DNA from: an uncultured Ellagibacter sp.
GTDB taxonomy: Bacteria > Actinomycetota > Coriobacteriia > Coriobacteriales > Eggerthellaceae
Length of the DNA stretch: 42,619 bases
Assembly: GCF_934617235.1 (NCBI RefSeq)
Contig: NZ_CAKTTZ010000019.1
Location: 1-42,619 of the forward strand
Direction: 5' to 3'
Shown piece after piece: positions 7,817 to 15,955 of the stretch. Within the stretch, counting starts at the first letter, position 1; every line of letters starts with the position of its first letter. The notes below the pieces were generated by a model. That model had not been told where the DNA came from and did no database searches. It saw only the letters and a program-made list of their open reading frames with translations. The position numbers were made by a program, and so were the translations under genes.

Positions 7817-9033
7817 AGCCGCCCTTCTTTCTTCTTGTCGATATTCGATCCGCGCCACACCGAGCCGATAAGTCCTAACGCCATGAAGCTCATGATCATG
7901 CCGGTTGAACCGTAACTCACAAACGGCAGAGGGATGCCCGTGATGGGCATAAGCCCGCAATCCATGCCGATATTCTCCAAAATCTGGAACAGCCACATGC
8001 CGACAACGCACATAACTATCAAGGTTCCGAATAAATCGTTCGAGTTGCGCGCGATGCGCATGCTCACATAGATGAGCGCGGCATAGAGCGCGAGCAGGGC
8101 CATCGACCCCACGAAGCCGAACTGCTCGGCAAGCACGCAGAAGATGAAGTCCGTCTGCGCTTCGGGTAGAAAGCCATGCCCCGACTGCGTAGCGTTGAGC
8201 AGGCCTTTTCCAAAAAGCCCGCCCGAGCCGATAGCAATCTTCGCCTGCTGGAGGTTATAGCCCGACGACGACGTATTCGAGCCGTCTTGATCGAGGAACA
8301 CGAGCAGGCGGTTGCGCTGGTACTGCTTGAGCAACTTGTACTCGCCCGTGGAGTTGTAGATGAGCTGGTCGATCGCAAACACCGCCGCAATGGCCGCGAT
8401 TCCCAGCGCCAGCGTGATGAGCAGGTACTTCGGACGCGCGCCTCCCGCGACAAGCGCCATTGCGCCGATGGCGAGATACACGAGCCCCGTGCCTAAGTCG
8501 GGCTGCGTCATAATGGCCAAGAACGGCACCAGTATGAAGAAGACGACTTTCAGGTATTCCCGCAGGTCATCGAGTCGTCCACCGTAACGCGCCACAAGAG
8601 CCGCGTCCATGAGGATAATCGTGACCTTCGCAAACTCGCCCGGCTGCACCTGGATGCCGAGCTTCAACCACGATTGTGCGCCCATGCCGGCGTCGGTGCC
8701 GAGCCCCGGGATATGCGGGGACAAGATGAGCGCGATGTTCAAGATGAACAGCGGCATGACTGCGTTCGCGAACCGCTGGTAGTCCACCCGCCACATGAGC
8801 ATCATAACAACGGCGCCCACTGCGGCGAAGAGGAGCTGGCGCGTGAAGCTGTATTTTATGTCGGTCGACCCCTCGATGGACGACCAGCACACGAGCAGGC
8901 CGTACCCCACGAGCAGCACGATAATCGCAACGAAGGGAAGATTGACCAGGGAAAGTCTCCCCCTGCGCGGGCTCGCTGCCCGAGAAAGCGACGCATCGGG
9001 CGTTTTCAAGCTATCTATCTGCGGCAATGCCAT
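7813..9033 (-). CDS. rodA: RodA, SEDS-family peptidoglycan glycosyltransferase
   Basis: 406 residues from the ATG at 9033 (MALPQIDSL), preceded by GAGGTGGAATAGT; the longer frame would overlap mrdA. About ten membrane segments. Family motifs: the Q-P-D-L-G-T stretch (MTQPDLGTGLVYLA), GHGFLPEAQTDFIF and the C-terminal MPITGIPLPFVSYGSTGMI. RodA polymerises lipid II into glycan strands in the elongasome, together with the class B transpeptidase encoded just upstream (gap 19 bases), MreB, MreC and MreD. The cytoplasmic N-terminus before the first helix is longer than usual and basic. Confidence 0.96.
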   Translation of the reverse strand: MALPQIDSLKTPDASLSRAASPRRGRLSLVNLPFVAIIVLLVGYGLLVCWSSIEGSTDIKYSFTRQLLFAAVGAVVMMLMWRVDYQRFANAVMPLFILNIALILSPHIPGLGTDAGMGAQSWLKLGIQVQPGEFAKVTIILMDAALVARYGGRLDDLREYLKVVFFILVPFLAIMTQPDLGTGLVYLAIGAMALVAGGARPKYLLITLALGIAAIAAVFAIDQLIYNSTGEYKLLKQYQRNRLLVFLDQDGSNTSSSGYNLQQAKIAIGSGGLFGKGLLNATQSGHGFLPEAQTDFIFCVLAEQFGFVGSMALLALYAALIYVSMRIARNSNDLFGTLIVMCVVGMWLFQILENIGMDCGLMPITGIPLPFVSYGSTGMIMSFMALGLIGSVWRGSNIDKKKEGRL

Positions 9034-9052
9034 ACTATTCCACCTCGCTTCC

Positions 9053-11230
9053 CTAGTCGGAGCGGCTTGCGCTCTTAGTGCTGAAGCCTTCGATCTGGCG
9101 GCCCGACGAACCTGCGATGCGGCCCATCGAGGACGCGTCGTTGTTGCCGGCATCGGCGGCCATGACCGCTTCCATCACCTTCGCGCCGACGGGAGCCGCC
9201 ACAGCCGAGCCGCCGCCGCCCTGCTCGATAACGGTTGCGACCACGTACTTTGGATCGTCGTAGGGCGCATAGCACACAAACCACGCGTCGTCGCCCTTGT
9301 CGGTATGCTCCGCGGTACCGGTCTTGCCCGCCGCCTTGATACCCGACTCGGCGAAAAGCGATGCGATGCCCTCGTTCTCGGTGACCACACCGCGAAGCGC
9401 ATCGCGCACGATCTCGAGATACCGCTGATCGACGTCGGGCTCGGTGACGACTTCGGACTCGTAGCTGACAACCGTCTGTCCCGAGGCGTTGCGCACTTCC
9501 TTCAGCAGGTGCGGCTTCATGATCTTACCCGTCGCAATGCCGCCGTAGGCCACCGCAACCTGAATCGGCGTGACCTGCACGTCGCCCTGGCCGATGATCA
9601 TGTTGGTGTAGTCGCCGCCCGTCCAGGTGGCGTTCGCGGGGACGTTGCGCCAGCGGATCGCCTTCCACTCGGGCGTAGGCACAAGGCCCTCGACCTCACC
9701 ACCGATATCGATGCCCGCTTTCTTCCCGAAGTCGAACCGCTGCACCATCTCCTGTATGGCAGTATCGGACAAATTACCGCCCTGACTTTTCGACGCATAG
9801 AAGAAGTTCTTCGCGATCTCGTAGAATACGACGTCGCATGAGTTGACGATGCCGCCACGGAAATCGAGGTACCCGTGGCCGTTGTGGTACCAGCACCACT
9901 GGGGCGATCCTGTGTTGAAGCCGTCCCACTTGCCCGTGCAGTCCCACGAGCGGCCTTCCGCGAAGCCGTATTCCAAGCCGGCAAGCCCGGTGAAGGGCTT
10001 GAAGGTGGAAGCGGCAGCATAGAGGCCCGCTGTTACGCGGTTTTGCAGCGGCGCGTGCGCGGAGTCGGAGTTGTAGACGTTGTTCGCCTCGGTAGACAAC
10101 CCGCCGACCCAGTTCGTCGGGTCGAACGTGGGATAGCTCGACAGCGCGATGATGCTGCCGTCGCGCACGTCCATGGCAACGACCGCGCCACCGACGCCCT
10201 TTCCCGTACCGATAACGCCGTCACTAGGCGCGATAAGGCTTGCGAGCGCCTCGTCGGCGGCGTACTGGACCGAGCCTTTGATCGTCAGGTACACATCCGA
10301 TCCGCGGGTTGCCTTGGTCTCGCTCACCACGTCAACGACGTTGCCTTGCGCGTCGACGGTGACGACACGCTGCCCGTGATCGCCCGCAAGCAGGTTGTCG
10401 TACGCGCTCTCGATACCCGATTTGCCCACGTCATCAGTCAATTGGATATCGCGGTTCGACGGCGCGTCCGAAACCTGGTCCTCGCTCGGCGTGCCCGTGT
10501 AGCCCAAAGCGTGGGCGCACAAGGCGCCGAAGGGGTAATCGCGCACCGTGCGCGTCTCCACCGTCACGCCCGAGAAAGCGTCGGAGTGCTCGGCGATGAA
10601 GGCGACATCGCGCAGGCGGACATCGCTTGCCACGACGCGCTGGCTCTGAGCGCCCGCCGTGGTCGACTGGATGCGCTGGCGAACAATCGCCTGGGGAATG
10701 CCGAGGACGGCCGAAAGCCGTGCGACGACGTCGTGGTCGTCAACCACGTCCGCATCGGCGAGGACGGTCTGGCTCGAGCGGTTCTTCACGAGCGCGATGC
10801 CGTCGGCGTCGTAGATGTAGCCGCGCGGCGCCGGGGTCGACACCGTGGTGTAGAGGTTGCTCGCGGCCTTGTTCGCGTAATCCTCGCTCGAGAGGATCTG
10901 CATGCTCCACAGCTTCGCAGCCAAGGTGCCGAAGACGGCGGCCGAGAAGATGCCGACGCCCGTAAAGCGGCCCTTCAAGCTGTCGGCGGGCTTCTTCGAA
11001 TTGGCATGCCCGCTTCCCACCTGCACGTCGGATTCAGGCCGGGTCGAGGTGTGCTTGCCGCGAGCGATGCCCCCGCCCGAGCCGACGCCGACGGTCGAGA
11101 GCTGCTGTACCTCTTTCTTCCCGCTGTTCGCGTAAGGGGTCTTCGTGCGGTTGCGCACGGAGAGCACGACAACGATGATAGCAGCCGCAACGAGCGCCGC
11201 GACCACTGCTGCGATGATGGCTACCAGCAT
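9053..11230 (-). CDS. mrdA: penicillin-binding protein 2 (class B transpeptidase) with two N-terminal membrane segments
   Basis: 725 residues; ATG at 11230 follows AGGGGGCCCGC. Transpeptidase motifs are complete: S408-T-F-K411 (nucleophile SxxK), S464-C-D466 (second motif), K636-T-G (KTG). The pedestal domain (APRGYIYDADGIALVKN) precedes them. The N-terminus is unusual: a first hydrophobic stretch at residues 1-24, a positively charged Gly/Ser/Lys linker to about 86, then the normal PBP anchor at about 88-108. By the positive-inside rule the linker would be cytoplasmic and the N-terminus outside, leaving the catalytic domain outside as needed. It pairs with RodA in cross-linking side-wall peptidoglycan. 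The high confidence applies to the family; the anchor topology is inference. Confidence 0.95.
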   Translation of the reverse strand: MLVAIIAAVVAALVAAAIIVVVLSVRNRTKTPYANSGKKEVQQLSTVGVGSGGGIARGKHTSTRPESDVQVGSGHANSKKPADSLKGRFTGVGIFSAAVFGTLAAKLWSMQILSSEDYANKAASNLYTTVSTPAPRGYIYDADGIALVKNRSSQTVLADADVVDDHDVVARLSAVLGIPQAIVRQRIQSTTAGAQSQRVVASDVRLRDVAFIAEHSDAFSGVTVETRTVRDYPFGALCAHALGYTGTPSEDQVSDAPSNRDIQLTDDVGKSGIESAYDNLLAGDHGQRVVTVDAQGNVVDVVSETKATRGSDVYLTIKGSVQYAADEALASLIAPSDGVIGTGKGVGGAVVAMDVRDGSIIALSSYPTFDPTNWVGGLSTEANNVYNSDSAHAPLQNRVTAGLYAAASTFKPFTGLAGLEYGFAEGRSWDCTGKWDGFNTGSPQWCWYHNGHGYLDFRGGIVNSCDVVFYEIAKNFFYASKSQGGNLSDTAIQEMVQRFDFGKKAGIDIGGEVEGLVPTPEWKAIRWRNVPANATWTGGDYTNMIIGQGDVQVTPIQVAVAYGGIATGKIMKPHLLKEVRNASGQTVVSYESEVVTEPDVDQRYLEIVRDALRGVVTENEGIASLFAESGIKAAGKTGTAEHTDKGDDAWFVCYAPYDDPKYVVATVIEQGGGGSAVAAPVGAKVMEAVMAADAGNNDASSMGRIAGSSGRQIEGFSTKSASRSD

Positions 11231-11239
11231 GCGGGCCCC

Positions 11240-11764
11240 CTAGCGAAGATGCGGCGTTCCAGGCTGCTGCTGAATCGGCTGTGCCAGGAAACGCACGACG
11301 ATCGGGTAGAAGATAAGCGCCGCAAGGAAGTTGTAGACGGTGCCCGGCAGCGCGCGGAAAACGAACGCGTCGAGCGCACTTACGCCCGCGCCGAAGGCCA
11401 TCATGAATGCGGCGTAGAAAAGCTCGATAACGAGCGTCGATATGGCAGCCAGCAACAGCGGCATGAAGAGCGTGTCGTTGTTCACCAGCATGAAGATGCG
11501 CTTCGCGAGAAACGACACACCGGTGAGCAGAAACGCCATCGCGCCCACCGGTCCCGTGCCCAGAAGGTCGAACAGCAGGCCCAAAACGAACGCGAACACA
11601 GGGCCCGACTGATCGGGGCAGACGATGGACACGATGAGCACGTAGGCCATGATGAAGTTAGGGACCACACCGAAAAGCGCGATGTTCGGAGCAAGCGCAA
11701 TCTGGAGCAGCACGGCGATGATCGCGCCGATGACACGGGGCACGACGGTGATCGGTTCGTTCAT
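11240..11764 (-). CDS. mreD: rod shape-determining protein MreD
   Basis: 174 residues, five or six membrane helices (for example VIGAIIAVLLQIALAPNIALF, GPVGAMAFLLTGVSFLA, YNFLAALIFYPIVVRFLA). Start ATG at 11764 shares one base with the mreC stop (TAATG), so the two are translationally coupled. MreD is a membrane component of the elongasome; identity rests on its hydrophobic profile plus its place between mreC and the PBP2 gene. Confidence 0.9.
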   Translation of the reverse strand: MNEPITVVPRVIGAIIAVLLQIALAPNIALFGVVPNFIMAYVLIVSIVCPDQSGPVFAFVLGLLFDLLGTGPVGAMAFLLTGVSFLAKRIFMLVNNDTLFMPLLLAAISTLVIELFYAAFMMAFGAGVSALDAFVFRALPGTVYNFLAALIFYPIVVRFLAQPIQQQPGTPHLR

Positions 11765-12675
11765 TACTGCGCACCTCCCGTGGTCGACGACGATTTCGAT
11801 TGCGAAGAAGAGGACGAAGACGAGGAATCCGACGAGCTTTCGGAAGCGCTCGTGACGACGAAGACCTCTTCAAGCGACGTCGCGGCATCGTTGGGGGAAA
11901 CGACGATGCGGCGGCTCGCGTCGTTTTGCGCGCCTTCGACCTTCACGACGGTGCCGATGAGCAGCCCGCGGGTATAGCTTCCGCCCAAACCCGACGTGAG
12001 CACGACATCGCCCACCGAGACCTGCACGTCGGAATCGATGTTCTCAAGGTAGAGCAAGCCGTCGAGCGAGCCTCTGACCACGCCTTCCGCACGACTCGAC
12101 TGGATAAGCGCCGCCGCACCCGATCGCGGGTCGCTCAAAAGGCGCACAGTCGACGAATTCGCCTGCGCCGAAACCACCTGTCCAATCACACCGTTCGGCC
12201 CCATGACGGTAAGGCCGGTCGTCACGCCGGAGGAGGTTCCCACGTCGATGGTGACGGTCTGGTTCCACGCGTCGGTGTTGCGCCCGATGATGCGGCCGCC
12301 GATTCCTTCGGCACCTGAGCTTTCCTTAAGATTGAGAAGTCCCTCGAGGCGCTCGACCTCCTGGCGGTATTCCTCGGTCTGGGCGACGAGCTCGCGCAGC
12401 TCGGCGTTCTGCTCGCGCAGCTGCGTGAGCGTCGCGTCATCTGCGGAGGCGTCGGTGAGCGCATCCTGGGCATCGCTCACGCCCGAGGAAGCGGACGCGC
12501 CGACGAACTTCAAGGGCGCGACGATCGAGCTTACGGCTCCCTGCAGCGTGTGCAAAGGCCCCGACTCCCCTTCGCGCGAATACACCGTCGTCATTACAAG
12601 GGAGACGACGAGCAGAACGATAAGGAGCACCCGATTGGCGGATGCTCCGTTTCTGTTTTGGAAATTAAGCGACAT
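11764..12675 (-). CDS. mreC: rod shape-determining protein MreC
   Basis: 303 residues: one N-terminal membrane anchor (VLLIVLLVVSLVMTTVYS, residues 15-32), a coiled coil at about 75-110 (LTQLREQNAELRELVAQTEEYRQEVERLEGLL), then the beta-barrel MreC domain (IGGRIIGRNTDAWNQTVTID, VMGPNGVIGQV, DVVLTSGLGGSYTRGL). The C-terminal about 35 residues are almost only Ser with Thr/Lys, a low-complexity tail that may be extracytoplasmic. Start ATG at 12675, 16 bases after mreB; the ribosome binding site is weak. It scaffolds MreB, RodA and PBP2. Confidence 0.94.
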   Translation of the reverse strand: MSLNFQNRNGASANRVLLIVLLVVSLVMTTVYSREGESGPLHTLQGAVSSIVAPLKFVGASASSGVSDAQDALTDASADDATLTQLREQNAELRELVAQTEEYRQEVERLEGLLNLKESSGAEGIGGRIIGRNTDAWNQTVTIDVGTSSGVTTGLTVMGPNGVIGQVVSAQANSSTVRLLSDPRSGAAALIQSSRAEGVVRGSLDGLLYLENIDSDVQVSVGDVVLTSGLGGSYTRGLLIGTVVKVEGAQNDASRRIVVSPNDAATSLEEVFVVTSASESSSDSSSSSSSSQSKSSSTTGGAQ

Positions 12676-12691
12676 AAAAGCTGTTCAGCAC

Positions 12692-13747
12692 CTATTTCGA
12701 GCGCATGAGCGTCTGCTTGAGCGCCGTGGGCGTCTCGAGCACCTTCAGGCAGCCCGTAACGACGTTGGTCAGCGCCGTCTCGCTCACCCACACGGGAATC
12801 TCGAGCTTGTCGGACAGATAACGGTCGAGGCCGGAGAGCAGACCGCCGCCGCCCGTGAGCAAGATGCCGTTCTGGATGATGTCGGAAGCCAAGTCGGGGT
12901 TCGTCTTCTTAAACGTTTCCTTGATGTGGATGACCATTTCCTCGCACGGCGCCTGAAGTGCCTGGCGCACGTCTTCGGACTGGATGGTGACTTCCTTCGG
13001 CTGCTCAGTGAGTACGTCCTGGCCGGAGATGATCATGTCGCGCTCGCGCCCGTCCTCGAAGGGCAGGATGGAGCCGATCTTGATCTTGATGACCTCGGCC
13101 GTGCGCTCGCCGATCTTGATGCCGAGCAGATCGCGCAGGTGCATGGCGATGGTTTCGTCCATGCGGTTGCCCGCAAGGCGAAGGCTCGAAGACGTCACGA
13201 TGCCGCCCAAGGAGATGACGGCCACCTCGGTGGTGCCGCCGCCGATGTCGACCACCATGGAGCCCGTCGGCTCGGTAACGGGCAGATCGGCGCCCATCGC
13301 CGCTGCCATCGGCTCTTCGATAAGGTACGCCTGACGCGCACCCGCCTGGATGGCGGCTTCGAAGACGGCACGCTTCTCGACGGACGTGGCACCGCAGGGA
13401 ATGCAGATGACGATGCGCGGCTTGGCCTGCCACGGGTACTTGCGGACCGCCGCCTTGTTGATGAACGCCGAGAGCATGGCCTCCGTCACGTCGTAGTCGG
13501 CGATGACGCCGTCTTTGAGCGGATGCTCGGCGGAGAACGCCTCGGGCGTATGGTTGATCATGTTCTTCGCCTCGTGGCCGACGGCGAGAACGCGATGAGT
13601 GCTCTTCTCGATGGCGACGACCGAGGGCTCGTTGATGACGATGCCCTCGCCCGTCATCGCAACGAGCGTGTTCGCGGTTCCAAGGTCGATGGCCATGTCG
13701 GTGCCCATCTGGCCCGTAAGATTCGAGAACCAATCCATAAACGACAT
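12692..13747 (-). CDS. mreB: MreB, actin-like cell shape protein
   Basis: 351 residues from ATG 13747 (MSFMDWFSN), preceded by AAGGGG at ten bases; an ATG three codons later (13738) is the alternative. Nucleotide-binding motifs of the actin/HSP70 fold are visible: phosphate-1 AIDLGTANTLV, phosphate-2 MVVDIGGGTTEVAVISLGG, adenosine motif ILLTGGGGLLSGLDRYL, and the connect motif IEEPMAAAMGADLP. The N-terminal WF pair could be the membrane-binding segment. First gene of the eight-gene shape operon; it polymerises under the membrane and guides wall insertion. Confidence 0.97.
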   Translation of the reverse strand: MSFMDWFSNLTGQMGTDMAIDLGTANTLVAMTGEGIVINEPSVVAIEKSTHRVLAVGHEAKNMINHTPEAFSAEHPLKDGVIADYDVTEAMLSAFINKAAVRKYPWQAKPRIVICIPCGATSVEKRAVFEAAIQAGARQAYLIEEPMAAAMGADLPVTEPTGSMVVDIGGGTTEVAVISLGGIVTSSSLRLAGNRMDETIAMHLRDLLGIKIGERTAEVIKIKIGSILPFEDGRERDMIISGQDVLTEQPKEVTIQSEDVRQALQAPCEEMVIHIKETFKKTNPDLASDIIQNGILLTGGGGLLSGLDRYLSDKLEIPVWVSETALTNVVTGCLKVLETPTALKQTLMRSK

Positions 13748-13839
13748 AAAAGCAAAACCCCTTGAGGTCACAGTTGTTTCAAGTAACGACTGATTTTATC
13801 ACACGGCGTTTCACCTGATTGAAAATCCATGAGGGGCAC

Positions 13840-13873
13840 AAGGGCCGTACGAGAGCATTCCCGCACGGCCCTT
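13840..13873. terminator. hairpin between the beta-helix surface gene and mreB
   Basis: Perfect 9-bp stem AAGGGCCGT/ACGGCCCTT (13840-13848 with 13865-13873), 16-base loop. It lies 30 bases after the stop of the minus-strand surface gene and upstream of mreB. There is no clear T-run on the minus strand, so it may be a weak terminator or mRNA 3' end structure. Confidence 0.55.
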
Positions 13874-13902
13874 AGGTCGCCATCAATCGAATTGCGATTG
13901 CC

Positions 13903-15602
13903 TTAGCAGCTCTTACGACGTCGAGCGGCAAAGCCGATGCAGAGCACAGAACCGGCCGCAATCGCCGCAACCGCAGGCAGAACAACAAGGGTTGCATCCC
14001 CCGTCTTGTCTAGCTGGGATTGCGCGGTATCTGGGCTCTTGGAGGGATTGTCGGAATCGGCGGGGTCGGAAGGGTTGCCGGAATCGCTCGGCGTTACCGA
14101 AAGTTTCGCGATCGGCTCGGTTTTAACCTGCGTCTCGAACGCTTGGTTCTCGAAGACGGCGGTATAGGTGCCCTCGCCTTCTTTTTCGGTAGTGGCGGGG
14201 ACAGTCACCTTATAAGATGCTTTCACGGTCTCCTTCTCGATGTGGCTGGCGTCGCGATTGCAGACGCGCTCGGCGGTGCAATACCAGTCGTCTCCCTGCT
14301 TGGCCCACGTATACACAGGCGCGGCCCAGTCGTGGCCAAGCGGATCGAGGTCGTCGGACCTTGTCTGGGGCGCGAAGCACTTGTGCTGGAAGTTGGCAGT
14401 GTAGATGGCCTTGCCGTTCTCGGTGCAGCTGGTCTCGGTCGTGAGCTCAGCTTTCACGGTCTCCTCGAGCGGCCAGCCGCAGTAGCCGCACTTGGCGTGA
14501 CCGGTGCAGTACCAGCCATCGGCCTTCTGCTCCCATACGTAGTCGTTTTGATCGACGAAGTTGTCCTCATGCTCGCCATCGGTGTAATCGTGGGAAAGCA
14601 TCTTGCCACCAGAGTACACGAGTTTACCGCCGATGGACACGTCGCTGCGCCCGGTGTTGTTGCCCGACTTGCCGCCGAAACCGAATAATTGAGTGCACGT
14701 GGCTTTGTCGCGCTCGGCCGTGACCATATTATTTCCAGTGAAGTTTATGACGTACTTGTAGTCGCCCATATTAGAGTCGTTAATGTTCAGCGCCTGCTTG
14801 TAGAAGCCCAAAAACGAGCTCGAATTGAACGTGCAATTGTTCACGTTCACAGTGATGTTGTTTTTGCCCGCGCCGGCATCGGTGTAGACATTGATGACCT
14901 TGCCGCTCGCGTTGAACGTGCAGCCATTGAACGTCATAATCGGCGAGCTGTAGGTCCAAATCGCATAGTCGCCGCTAGGGGCGTTAAACGTCGTGTCCGT
15001 GAATGTGGCGCTCTGGTAACCCCAGTAGAAGGTTTTGCCGTCGACGACGCAACCGTCGACCACGGTGTTGTCGGCGCGAATGAAGCCGAGATAGTTGGCG
15101 CTGCCGGAACGAAGCGTCATGTTCTTGAACGTCACGGTACCGGCGCCGTCGAAGGAATAGTCGCCATTGTACTCGGTGCCGAAATAGGTAGGATCGGGCA
15201 CCTCTGCACCGACGTTCCAGCTTGTCTTATCGGTGCCGGAGCCTTCAAAGGTGAGGTCTTTGCCCTTGGTGTGGCCCTCGGAAGCCACTTTGTAGAGGGT
15301 GTAGTTGCCCTCGCCAAGCTTGAGCCTGTCGCCGCTTTGCGCCTCGGCCGCGGCGAGAGCAAGATCGGTGTAGACCTTGCTTGTGCGGATATTCACGATT
15401 TCGCCGAACGATGCTTCGACATCTCTCGGGGCGCTCTCGATGTTGAGGGAAGCATCGGTCGAATCGGCATCCGTCGCGTTCGCGTCGGCGGTGTTCGTCT
15501 CAGCAGCCGCAATGCTCGGCAGAAGCCCGAAGACCAACGTCATCGAGAGAATCGCAGAGAAGAGCCACCCCCCCCCGTCTTTTGAATATTCCTGCTCGCC
15601 AT
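13903..15602 (-). CDS. sortase-anchored beta-helix surface protein, phase-variable, out of frame here
   Basis: The start with a ribosome binding site is ATG 15602 (AAAGGAG ten bases upstream). As sequenced it reads only about 20 codons (MASRNIQKTGGGG…) because the nine-G run at 15568-15576 puts it one base out of frame. With ten G it reads MASRNIQKTGGG joined to WLFSAILSMTLVFGLLPSIAAAE, a classical signal peptide with an AAA-type cleavage site, and the product is 566 residues. The open frame present here can start only at a GTG (15654) that lacks a ribosome binding site and gives an untypically long n-region. Mature protein: a parallel beta-helix-like region (about 90-330, repeated short strands with VTFKNMTL, FNGCTFNAS, VNNCTFNSS), two Cys-containing repeats with YVWEQKADGWYC / YTWAKQGDDWYC, a Ser/Pro/Asp wall linker, LDKTGD sortase motif, hydrophobic helix and RRRKSC tail. 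Possible glycan-binding or adhesive role; not proven. Confidence 0.85.
15568..15576 (-). repeat. poly-G(9) tract, putative phase-variation switch
   Basis: Nine consecutive G on the coding strand lie in the n-region of the signal peptide. Frame arithmetic from the ribosome-binding-site-linked ATG (15602) requires 7 or 10 G for an uninterrupted product; 9 gives a stop after about 20 codons. Confidence 0.82.
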
Positions 15603-15665
15603 AACCAACAATCTCCTTTCTTCCATCTTTTCCCGAAGCAAATCCGCAGCCCACCGCAGAGCTCG

Positions 15666-15687
15666 TTTATTTCGCTAGCGAAATAAA
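15666..15687. promoter_or_regulatory. 22-bp perfect palindrome upstream of the beta-helix gene
   Basis: Half-site TTTATTTCGCT followed directly by its exact reverse complement AGCGAAATAAA. It lies between the candidate promoter and the start codon, about 64 bases before ATG 15602. Uninterrupted symmetry of this length suggests an operator for a dimeric regulator; as RNA it could also form a 9-bp stem with loop CTAG. Confidence 0.6.
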
Positions 15688-15720
15688 ACTTGCCCTCGAT
15701 GTTAGACAAACATACAACTA

Positions 15721-15748
15721 ATAGTATCACTAAATCGCTCAGCCTCAA
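15721..15748 (-). promoter_or_regulatory. candidate promoter of the beta-helix surface gene
   Basis: Minus-strand -35 TTGAGG (15748-15743), 16-base spacer, -10 TACTAT (15726-15721). The leader would be about 110 bases and contain the 22-bp palindrome. The rest of the gap up to the hydA stop (15749-15955) holds no convincing gene. Confidence 0.45.
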
Positions 15749-15955
15749 ACGATGCGCACCCGTCGGCGAAAGGGTGTGCGGCAGCAACTGCTAGATCAAC
15801 CCATCTGCGCTTGAGAAGTGCCTCGGAGCGAGTGACAAACCCAAAGCGCCCTTCCCATCTGCTCGGCTTGCCGAAGATGAGAAGGACGCGATTACCCATT
15901 GCCATTCGCATGCTTTCCGAGGGAGTCCCTGGAGTTGCCGCTTCTTTGGCATACC

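Noticed and set aside
15702..15911. Minus-strand frame (MRMAMGNRVLLIFGKP) after hydA, considered as a hydrogenase maturation protease
   Set aside because: The GN-LL resemblance is limited to a few residues, the frame is only 69 codons, and it lacks the Asp/His of the protease.
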